Both the position numbers and the translations under genes were made by a program. From assembly GCF_001704415.2 (NCBI RefSeq), contig NC_030826.1, positions 55,695,362-55,759,361 of the forward strand: a DNA stretch of 64,000 bases, in the 5' to 3' direction. Below the pieces are notes generated by a model. It saw only the letters and a program-made list of their open reading frames with translations. It did not search any database and was not told the origin of the DNA. This document shows, in pieces, positions 52,203 through 61,700 of this stretch. The stretch comes from Capra hircus (lineage: Eukaryota > Chordata > Mammalia > Artiodactyla > Bovidae). Each line of letters begins with the position of its first letter. Position 1 is the stretch's first letter.

Positions 52203-52445
52203 GGGGCGGGCCGGCCCAGCCACCCCACTCTCCTTCCCGGGGCCCAGCCCTGGCTCTCCTGCCTCTGCTGGCCACCCCTGGGCCAAGAGGGCGCTGGCTC
52301 CCACCCAGGGGCTGTGCTTCGCTCCACCAGAGTGTGGAGGCGCAGGTGGACAGTGAGGCGGGGAGCTCGCGCCAGGGCTTCCAGGGATCGCCTGCCCTGC
52401 TTGCTTTTTTAAGTTTTGAGGAATAAAGGTGGCTGGGCAGTCTGC
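52203..52445 (+). other. FADS6: FADS6 3' UTR
   Basis: Short GC-rich 3' UTR from the stop to about 20 bases after the AATAAA. Confidence 0.7.
52422..52427 (+). other. FADS6: FADS6 poly-A signal
   Basis: AATAAA followed by a GT-rich stretch (ggtggctgggcagtctgct). Confidence 0.75.
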
Positions 52446-53357
52446 TAGTCTGGACCTCAGCCAACTTCATCTCAGGACTAAACAGCTGGATTCCTTCCTG
52501 CTTCCACTCTGAGCCTCGGGAGGGCTGAGGACAGGGGTAAGGGGAGGCCCTAGGTTGGGGGCAGGCCAGGAGGGGCATGGAGAGAGAAGAGTCCACCTGC
52601 CCCCTGGCGAGGGCCTCCCTGGTGCCCGGGAGCTCTGAACTTGGCCACTGCTCCTTCCTGTGCCGTTTGAGATTCCGGCCCCGAAGGAGCCCTCTCCCCA
52701 GGGACCACAGGGAGAGGTTACCTTCGGCAGACTTTCCTAGTATCTCAGCCAGGAAGCCTGTGCAAGACCCTGGGCTTAGCAGCTCCCGAGACCCACAGCA
52801 TCTGTGAGCTCAAAGTGTGTGTTTTGTGGGGAAGGGTTCAGGGCAGATGAGAGTAGCAAGGGGGTAAGTAGCTTTGAGCAGGACCTTGGCTAGCTCTCCA
52901 AGTCGGCTTTGTTTGTGATGTTCCCATGGGGTGGAAGAATTCTCAACTGGGAGAGGGAGAAAATGACTGGGAGGGTAGCTGAGGCTGGAGAGGGGTTATG
53001 GGAACAGGCACTGGAGGTCAGATGGCCTTGGAGAGGAGAGGAAGGAGGGGGAGAAGGATGGGGATTCAGACACAAGAGCCAGGAGTCAAGGGCCACGCTT
53101 AGCTGTGAAAGGAATGTCTGCAGCCTGGGAGTGAGGCGGAGATGTAAGGGAGTGACCCATGCCAGCTGGAGGAAGAGGCTGGGTACTGGGGACGCCACTG
53201 AGATCCAGCCCAAAGCCGACGGCCTGGATAGACAGCTGGGAGCAGCGCTGCCTGGAGGCTGGATGAGAAAGTGGGAGGCAGGGCCCGGCTGGAGGCTGAG
53301 GGAGGGTCAGAAAAGGAGGCTGGACCTCTGACACAAGGCCAGAGCAGTTAGTTTAAA

Positions 53358-53573
53358 ACAGGGTTTCTCATTTTGGCACTGTGACGTTTTGGCCAGATAA
53401 TTCTTTGTCGTTGGGGGGCCTCTGTTGTGCATTGTAGGATGTTTAGTCACCTCTCTAGCTTCTATCCACTAGGTTGCCAAGTTGTGACAATCAAAAACGT
53501 CTCCAGTCATTGCCAAATGTCTCCTGGTTGGGGGGCGAGTGGCAAAAATCCTCTCTGGTTGAGGACACGCAAG
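53358..53573 (-). mobile_element. MER5A-type hAT DNA transposon fossil
   Basis: 'ttttggccagataattcttt', 'gtgcattgtaggatgtttag' and 'cattgccaaatgtctcctgg' match the MER5A consensus as I know it, in reverse. Non-autonomous, ancient. Confidence 0.8.
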
Positions 53574-54649
53574 TCTCTCCTGAGTGCATGATTGCTTGTT
53601 TTTCAGTGAAGTCCTTGGACAAGGTGAAGGGCATGCTGACCCTGATAAAGGGGAGGCTGAATGCCAGCACGTGGGTGGGTGGGGGGAGAGGGGCAGGCGA
53701 AGGTGTTCTCTGAGCCTGGTCCCGTGAGAGCACCCGTCTCTGGTGTGGCCTTAGGCGGCTCTGCTGAGTAGCTCCCACTTGCGTGGCCAGGTCCATTCCC
53801 CTCTCCTCTACCCTGCCCTTCTCTCTGGAAGCCCACAGCTCCTGGCCAGTGCCCTCTCCTCCTGCTGCAGCTCTTGCTACTTCTGGAACAGCTCCTTCTT
53901 TTTGCTCCTTCAGGGCCTAGGGTGAAAGTGGCTTCCAGCTGTTGATCATCCCCCCCCCCCACCACGCTGGGGGGCACTTCACCACATCCTTCATCCTGCC
54001 ATACCTCTGCACAGAGTTCCTTCATTAAACTCTCTTCAGTCAGCCCCTCTGAGCACACCATCTGGTTCCTGCTGGGAGGCTGACTGATAGAGCAGTTTCG
54101 GATCCAAGCAGCCCTCTTGGAAGGAGCCAGGCTTGGCAGCCTCCCCCACCTCCTGCTCTGCTATATGTTACTGATGCTCTTTTGAAATGCATTGGCAACT
54201 CAGAAATGGCCTTAAGGTCTGGGAATGTGATTAATCAAACTGCTAATTCTCCACATGAAAAGTGCAACATCAGAAAAGGCCCCCTTGCACACTCCTGGCT
54301 AATGATTAAAACCATCCTAATATAACCAGTGACTCACTATTCCTGATCTGGGTCTGAGTGGGGAATGGGCTGAAGTTGGAGGCCCTGGTACCAGACCTGG
54401 CTACCCAGCAGGCCCCCAAGAACACTCTATCACTTTGAGCCTTGATTTTCTGTTACTCTGGGATTGTGACTGGGATTGACTGGGCCTTGAGAAATGAGGG
54501 GAGGTGACAGGAGTGAATGAAGCCCTTTAAGGGCTCTGCAGAGACCTAACGTCTAATTTACAGAGACATACTGGAGGGGATAATATTTATGATGATGTTA
54601 GCTAACATCAATTCAGAACTTATGGCACATTTTTAACCTATACTATCTT

Positions 54650-54786
54650 AACTTAAAAATTATTTATTAGACTTTTCCGGGTCTTAGTTGCAGCATATGG
54701 GATCTAGTTCCCTGACCAGGGATCAAACCCTGGCCCCTGCATTGGGAGCTCGGAGTATTAGCCACTGGACCACCAGAGAAGTCCTT
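54650..54786 (-). mobile_element. CHR-type SINE, reverse
   Basis: 'gggtcttagttgcagcatat' to 'ctggaccaccagagaagtcc'. Confidence 0.85.
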
Positions 54787-55302
54787 ATGCTATCTAACTT
54801 TAACCTTTACAGGAAATCGGTACTATTTCCCCCTCATATTGTGAAGATAAGCCTTAGAGAGATTAAACTTATCAACGTCATATAGCTTGTATGTGGAGGA
54901 AGAAAGATTCAAACCTGGTGTGTCCAACTCCAGAATTCCTGCTCTTAACCACCAGAGATACCACCTGTGGGCAGAGAGCACTCTAGGGCTTAATACGGTG
55001 TCTATCCTGAATCTCCTTCTCTTCCTCCCATGTGAGAGGATAATAAATGGAATGTTAAGACATGTACATCCATTATGTGCCTGGCAGTGTGTAAACTCTG
55101 GGGATAAGAGTGTGATTGGGCCCCAGTCTCCTGGAGCTTACTGTCTAGTGCAGGAATCGAGAAATGTTTTTGGTAAAATGTTAGATGATAAATATTTGGG
55201 GCTTTGTGGATGATATGGTTTCTGTCACAACTATTCAACTGTGCCATCAAAGTGCAAAAACAGCCAGAGGCAATATGTAAAGAAATGAACATCACTGTGT
55301 TC

Positions 55303-55420
55303 TGTGTTTTTTGCCATGCTGTGAGACTTGTGGGATCTTAGCTCCCCGACCAGGTATCAAACATAGGTCCTGGCAGTCTTAGCACTGAGTCCTAATCACT
55401 GGACTGCCAGGGAAGTCCCT
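55303..55420 (-). mobile_element. CHR-type SINE, reverse
   Basis: 'tagctccccgaccaggtatc' to 'ctggactgccagggaagtcc'. Confidence 0.82.
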
Positions 55421-55629
55421 AAATTCTTTTTTTTTTTTTAAATTTTATGTAATTTTCACATGTCACAGAATATTATTCTCTAATTTTAGAAAAACCATTT
55501 AAGAATGTAAGTCATGAACTTGTGGGTTATACAAAGACAGGTGGTAAGAGGAATCTGTGCTACAAACTATAGCTTGCCTATTCCTGGACTGATGGGAGGA
55601 GTACAAAACACAATGGCTTATTAGAAATC

Positions 55630-55831
55630 CTTCCCTGGTGGCTCAGACGGTAAAGCGTCTGCCTGCAATACGGGAGACCCAGGTTCAATCCCTGGGTTGG
55701 GAAGATCTCCTGGAGAAGGAAATGGCAACCCACTCCACTATTCCTGCTTGGAGAATCCCAGGGATGGAGAAACCTGGTAGGCTACAGTCCATGGGGTCGC
55801 AAAGAGTCGGACACGACTAAGTGACTTCACT
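55630..55831 (+). mobile_element. Bov-tA SINE with exact 12-base target-site duplication
   Basis: Flanked by ttattagaaatc at 55618-55629 and 55832-55843. The clean flanks suggest a fairly young insertion. Confidence 0.93.
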
Positions 55832-55866
55832 TTATTAGAAATCAGAGCAGTATTTACTTCTCAGTG

Positions 55867-55918
55867 AAGAGAAGTAAGTGGAAGGGAAGGGAAGTAAGTT
55901 GAAGGGAAGGGAAGTGTC
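55867..55918. repeat. Short purine-rich tandem repeat
   Basis: Units of GAAGTAAGTKGAAGGGAAGG, about two and a half copies. Confidence 0.8.
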
Positions 55919-56181
55919 TAGAAGGGGCAAAAGGAGCTCCTGTAAGTGCTGGCCAAGTTCTATTTCGTAATCTAAGTCATGGTTACATCTTGTGATGATT
56001 CATCAACCAGTACACTTACGGTTTGTGCAGTTTTCTGTTCATCATACTTTGTAAAGAGAAAAAAAAAAAGTCTGCCATTCCAGTTCTACAAGGATCAAGC
56101 TATTAGCTACCACAGTCACTCAGCAACAATGTTCCCAAGGGGAATTCACCATGCGGAAAAACAGAAGTGTTCTGTGCTTTG

Positions 56182-56395
56182 TATGTTGCTGTTTTAGTCC
56201 CTAAATCATGTCTGCCTCTGTTGGGACCCCATGGACTGTAGCCCTCCAGGCTCCACTGTCCATGGAATCGCCCAGGCAAGAATACTGAAATGGGTTGCCT
56301 TTTCCTGCTCCAGCAGATCTTCCTGACCCAGGGTTTGAACCCATGTCTCCTGCACTGGCAGGTGGATTCTGGACCACTGATCCACCTGGGAAGCC
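56182..56395 (-). mobile_element. Bov-tA SINE, reverse, with target-site duplication
   Basis: Flanked by ctgtgctttg at 56172-56181 and 56396-56405. Confidence 0.92.
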
Positions 56396-56412
56396 CTGTG
56401 CTTTGGACATAC

Positions 56413-56555
56413 TGCTGCTGCTGCTGCTGCTGCTAAGTCGCTTCAGTCGTGTCCGACTCTGTGCGACCCCATAGATGGCAGCCCACCAGGCTCCCCCGTC
56501 CCTGGGATTCTCCAGACAAGAATACTGGAGTGGGGTGCCATTGCCTTCTCCAGTA
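56413..56555 (-). mobile_element. BOV-A2 monomer, reverse, with (GCT)7 tail
   Basis: The reverse CAG tail is a (GCT)n run at 56413-56433. The body runs to 'gccattgccttctccagta'. Confidence 0.88.
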
Positions 56556-56580
56556 ACAGCCTATCTACACAGAATATTTA

Positions 56581-57496
56581 TGATGTACAATTTGAGTTAA
56601 CCCAGGAATCTACTGTGTACTATGGAATTCAAACAGCAAACGAGATCCAGATCCTACCACCCACCAGGAGACCTCAAGTGAGGCACGCAGCCCCTGTGGA
56701 AGTTGAGGAGCAATTATGATTTAAAGCACCACAACCAAATGAGTCTTAGATAGTCTATTCTGGAAGCACTGAGAAAGGAAAATTGCTGTAGTACCCTAGA
56801 TGAGACCTGTTGTTTAGAAAAGGGCAGTTAAAAAGATGTTTAAAAAAAATTACAAGTCAAGAAATTTCAGAGGGTAAACTGGATGTGAGATTATATCCCG
56901 TATCAAGGTTATCAGAGACAAAGTGGAAGTAAGGAGTCTACTTTTCCCTTGTGTTCTCTTTGCTGGGCTTCCCTAACAGCACTTTGGGTAAATAATGTAT
57001 GTACTTGTTCTTTCTCGTATGATCACATCAAGTGAGAAAGGATTTAAACAATGAAGCAAAAAAGCGGACAAGGAGGTAGGTCACATTTTAGCATGTCATT
57101 GCTGTCTAGCTAGGACATAAACGATGACTGTCTTTCTCAACTTTATTGTCAGAAAATGATAAATATGATATACTGGCCCCTAGATAGTTGTTATATAGCT
57201 AACGAAAAATTCCAGTGACCCCAGATTCTTGCATCTTCCCATACATGGAAAAGCACTAAAATCATTAACTCAAGATGTGTGTTCTTTGTGGTTAACAGTA
57301 ATCTTTTTTGCTTGATTATATGTTATTTCCAGCGGGAAAAAATAAGTTTATAAATATCTTGGTTCCTCCCTTACCTCTCTGAAGCAGTGTCTCCGAGGAA
57401 TCTGAGAGGCTGGCTTCCTGGGCAACAGTCCTCAGGAAGGTGCCAGAATAAAACTGAACTCAACGTGTACATTGTGCATTATTCTTTAAGCTGACA
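56581..57496 (+). mobile_element. Endogenous retrovirus solo LTR-like block
   Basis: About 0.9 kb of AT-rich sequence beginning TG and ending CA. The right part has LTR order: TTTATAAATA (57347-57356), then a pyrimidine-rich stretch and a 'gaagcagtgtctccgagg' region. AATAAA follows at 57447-57452, then a GT-rich end. The spacing of about 95 bases from TATA to poly-A signal fits a short R region. I see no gag, pol or env and no clear target duplication. The family is not identified. Confidence 0.5.
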
Positions 57497-58040
57497 ACGT
57501 CAAATAAAAAGATAACTTAAGAATGATAAAGCAGTTTAATAAGTAATGAGGAGCTGGAGTGTTAAGGGGATAAAAACGGGCGCTAACCGGGCTTGGGAGA
57601 CGACAGGTCAGGGAAGGCTTCTTCAAGGATGTGCCTGACAGGAGGGCCCTAGGGGCAGGGGGTGGGAAAAGGCGGCATCGCAAGTATTGGGTCAGATGTC
57701 ACTAGGGCTGTATTTAAAAATACATCTTGTTCATTATGAATTTTTTGCCTTAATTTTCATCTTTTAAAACATTGCATTACAATATTATTACCTCGATTTC
57801 TGAGAGTTTTGGCGCCCTCTTAAATCCTGCACTCGGGGCCAGTGCAAAATTCGCCTCCGTCTATCCCAGCTTATTGGACAAGGGTGGGAAACCTGGCTCT
57901 GTCCTTAGTACAGAGGGCAAGACTCTCCTGCTGGTCCCTCATCTTTGTAAAGGGGAGGACGGTTACGCAACAAGATCACCGAGGGGTCGGACCATCTACA
58001 ACGCGCCGGAGAAAGTGCCGCGGGAAGACCCTTTTCCCAG

Positions 58041-58110
58041 ACTTCCGGACTTCATCCTTATTACCCAATGGGAGGGGAGGTGCGCTTGAACCCGGCTTGT
58101 GATTGGCTGG
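58041..58110 (+). promoter_or_regulatory. FDXR: FDXR promoter core: ETS and two NF-Y motifs
   Basis: ACTTCCGG (58041-58048, ETS type), CCAAT (58065-58069) and inverted CCAAT as ATTGG (58102-58106) lie in a TATA-less, CpG-rich setting. Transcription would start at about 58130-58160. A TGAGTCA (58155-58161, AP-1 type) follows. Confidence 0.6.
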
Positions 58111-58139
58111 GACCGAAACGAGCCGGGATAGGCTCTCAA

Positions 58140-58194
58140 AGGGGAACGGCGACTTGAGTCATCAGCGAGCGACGAGAGCCTTTAGAGGAAGCAG
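58140..58194 (+). other. FDXR: Probable non-coding first exon of FDXR
   Basis: The sequence downstream of the promoter motifs ends at a near-perfect donor GCAG|GTAAGT (58191-58200). An acceptor TTCCTCTTCCTAG ends at 58624, two bases before the FDXR ATG. The left limit is a guess. Inferred from motifs only. Confidence 0.5.
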
Positions 58195-58624
58195 GTAAGT
58201 AAACTAAGCTCCTTTCTAATTGGCTCGATCTTTCAGGAGGGTTGAAACAGTAATGGGGATTTGCTCTCCTCCAAGTCTAGGCTCCAGATAATTGGAGAAA
58301 AGGTAAAGACGAGGGAGAAGTTTATTGCGTCACTTACTGCCCGGAAGTCCTGGGGGGCGAGCCTTCAGAGGAAGCGGGTGGGTTGCGGGGGCGGGCCTTT
58401 CCCTGCGGGGTGGTGGGGATAGAGCCGCCGCGCCTTTCGGTCCTGAGGCAGTGGAGGCGGGCTTGGGGGCGGGGTCGAACCTGTGGGCGGGGGGCCAGAG
58501 GAAGGGCTGGGGCGGGGCCGTGCCTGTGGGCGGGGCCAGGGAAGGGCCGGGGCGGGGCCGGGCCCGGCGCGGGAGTGCGGGGCAGCCGGCAGAGTTTGGT
58601 CCTCGGGCTGGTTCCTCTTCCTAG
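58195..58624 (+). other. FDXR: Candidate FDXR 5' UTR intron, GC-box rich
   Basis: 430 bases. The right half is packed with GGGGCGGGGCC boxes (58455-58570) and contains a tandem duplication. It may instead be a second, CpG-type promoter directly before the ATG. Confidence 0.5.
58480..58563 (+). promoter_or_regulatory. FDXR: Tandem-duplicated GC-box (Sp1-type) unit
   Basis: Unit 1 (58480-58522) and unit 2 (58523-58563) both start CCTGTGGGCGGGG and both contain GGGGCGGGGCCG. They differ by a few bases. Confidence 0.7.
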
Positions 58625-58626
58625 GC

Positions 58627-58705
58627 ATGGCTCCGCGCTGTTGGCGCTGGTGGCCCTGGTCGTCATGGACTCGGACTCGGCTGCCTCCTTCCAGGAGCAT
58701 CCAGA
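58627..58705 (+). CDS. FDXR: FDXR coding exon 1
   Basis: Residues 1-26 and one base, all mitochondrial presequence. Donor CAGA|GTAGGA. The first ATG after the acceptor-like site is used. Confidence 0.94.
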
Positions 58706-61700
58706 GTAGGAGCAGATCCCCTCTAGGGCTGGGTGGGAGTTCGGGGAGGCCTGCGAACGATCCCGTGAGAAGTGGGAGCCGAGCCGGGGCAGGGCTGGAG
58801 AGGGGAGAGGGAGGGGACCAGTGCTGAGACTGGAGGGGTGCACTCGTGTAGACGGAGTCGGGGCGGTGTCCAGGGGCAGATGACAGCCTGTGCGCCAAGG
58901 TGTGAGGCTGCTGGGGTGAGACAGGGGTCAACAAAGGTGCGAAGGGGAGACCGTGATGTCCACAGGCATGAGAAGGAGTGAACGAGGGGGATAAGGAGGT
59001 CTGTGGGGCAGGAGGGAAGTCTGAAGCAGGAGTCTGTATGGGTGATAGAGGGCTCTGTGGAAGGAGAGGAGTTAGAAGAGGTAAAACGGGGCATTGTGGG
59101 GAGATCCACAGGGACGAGATTGGGTGATACTGGGTCTGTTGGAAAATGTGGTATTCTAGCTGAGTGGGTCGGGAAAACCCAGTAAGAAAAATTAAGCAGT
59201 GCTGAGCAGTTCAGAGCACCACTTCAGGGGTGATGGGGAGTGTTGAGTTGGCCCTCTAAAGCGGGCTCTGGATGTGGGTGAGATGGGGGCTCTGGATGGA
59301 CACACAACCTTTGGGGATTCAGATGGAATAAGGGACCCTGGCAAATGACGAAGCTTCGAGGAAAAAGAAGGAGGTTGCATATGAGGGTGAAGCCTGGAAA
59401 ACTCCGTCTTCTCTTCGACATTTAAGTTGGGATTTGGCACAGGTGAGGGAGTCTTGTTCTGACCTTCCGCCCCCATCCCCCCACCCTAGACTTCGGCCAG
59501 CACTTCTCCACACAGGAGCAGACCCCCCAGATCTGTGTGGTCGGCAGTGGCCCAGCTGGCTTTTACACGGCCCAGCACCTGCTAAAGGTAAGCCACTTCC
59601 CCCTGGTTCTTTTTCCCAAGATTCACCTGCTGCTCCAGTCCTAAGTGCAAGCCCCACTCCTTTGGGTTTTAAAAGCACTCCTGGATTCCTGATGGGGAAG
59701 AGGCTCCCAGCCCATCTGGACAGGACACTTCATACATGCTTTGTCACCCGGGACTCCCCATTCTAGGTCCTCAGCTCGGAGAGAGTGTGTTTGCCTCCTG
59801 GGTGGTGGTTCGTGGCAGACAGTTGGCTATGCTTTCCTGGCCAAGTACTCCAAGGAGCTTACTCCAGACCTGCAAGATATCTTTTTCCTGCCCCTCATCT
59901 TCCCTTCTTTCTCCTCTCTCTCCTCTCTGTTCCCAATATCCTGCATCTTGAGGCCACCCCCTCTTCTCAAGGCCCTTTGTAACTTTAGGCGCCTCATTGC
60001 ACTCTCCTTGCCAATAGTTCCAGCCCTCCCCATGCCATGCTGTTTTTTTAGCCTGCTCTCCACTCCCCATCCACCCCTTCCCCCCACCCCATGGCCAGAG
60101 TCTCAAGGTTTATAGTACTAGCCTTGGCGGGCAGGGCCGCAAGGTTGCTGGTTACCCTTGAAACATCGGCAGGCCTTGGTGGGGCGGAAGTCGGGGATGG
60201 GAGAGGGGTGCGTGTGAGTTCAGCTGACTGAGACATAGGACAATGACCTTGCTGTGGAGAGACAAGAGAAAGGATGACTATATTAATTATGCACTCTACT
60301 TAAAAAGTAGAGTGATCAACCTTCCCAGTTTGTCTAGGGTGTGAGGCTTTCAATCTTAAAGCTGGGAGGGTCTTGGGGAGGCCAGGATGAGTTGGTCCCC
60401 CTGCTAGAAAGTGACCTAAGCTCACCTTCCAAGCAGCACAGATAAAAGAGCTAATTACAGTGAAGTGACCAGTAAGAGCCTGGTTAGGTGGGGGTCAGTA
60501 GGAAAGTGCTTCCTGGAGAGGTGTGTCTGAGTTGCACTGAAGGAGGCTCCCAGGCTCTGGAGAAGGTCTCCCACATGTGGGGCTTCATTACAGGTCAGTT
60601 TCCATGTGTTACGACAGACCTGGGCACTGGGAAGGAGACCAGGGATCTTCCACGGCTTGGGTAAGGGGAGCTATGTGAGCAGAGCCTGAAATCTGGGGAG
60701 AGGGGGCCTTCCAGGCAGGATCCTCAGTGCCCCTAGTGTGAAAAAAGGCTCTGCCCTGTGCCTACTTTCCCCATGGGAGGTACTGGGGGTGGGCACCAGG
60801 GCCAGTTACAAGCTGGTCCCTGCCCACTGGGAGCTTCAGACTACCAGCTATGGTCCTGCGACAGGAACACGAGGCATGTTTGGGACAGTGACAGTTAGCT
60901 GAGTCAGGCACTGCCTACACAGCATGTCCTCACAGCCTCAAGACAACTTGTGAAGCAGGTGGCATGACTCTTGCTTCAGAGGTGAGAATGCTGAGGCCGA
61001 GCGAGGCTGCCCAAGGCCCCACCGCTGAGCAGGGAAGGTCTGGGTTCTGAGCATGGACTGTCCGATGGCAGAGCCTGCCCTTAAGGTCCACGCTGGGCCG
61101 TTCAGTTATCAAGCACTGGACGCTGACATGATCCAGGCACGGCTTGGCCCTGGGGACATGGGCATGAGCAGGACAGACACAGTTGCCACGCTCAAGGACC
61201 TGACAGCTTACGTGGGGGGTTGTGGAGTAGAGGAGAAGAGGGTTTACATGATAGTCTAGGATTCCGATGGGCGAGGGGGCGCTGTGTGCAGGAGAGACAC
61301 CTAACCCAGCCGGAGGGGGGTGATGTCCTTGATCGATGTCTAAAGGACAGAAGGAGGGGTTTGGGGGGGAGCCCAGAGAGGCCCAGGCACAGATAACTAC
61401 CTGACAGACACCCAGGGGAAGGGAATGCAGGTTTGGGGGTGGGTGAGTTCAGGAGGTGGGAGGGCAAGAGTAGAGGCTGGAGGAGGTGCGTGGGCCTGGG
61501 TGCTGGGGGCCTGGAAGCCCCTGAGCAGGCTGGACTCCGGCAGTTTCTCTGAGTGCTGTCCATCCCCCTCCCTCCATCAGAGTCCCCTGGGGGACTGGTG
61601 AAAAGGCACATTTCTGGGCCTCCTTTCCACCTAATCAAGTCTTGACTGGGGCCCAGGAATCAACATTTGAAAACAGCATGCCTCCCTTTGTCCTGGGGGC

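Larger units (their letters stand above)
52446..58040. other. FADS6-FDXR intergenic region
   Basis: 5.6 kb without a gene that I can support. It holds unique sequence at 52450-53350 and 53580-54640, the repeats listed separately, and an AT-rich block with LTR features (about 56581-57496). Confidence 0.55.

Noticed and set aside
61265..61290. Possible CTCF motif (gcgagggggcgctgtg) in FDXR intron 2
   Set aside because: Only the right half fits; the CCA part of the core is absent.
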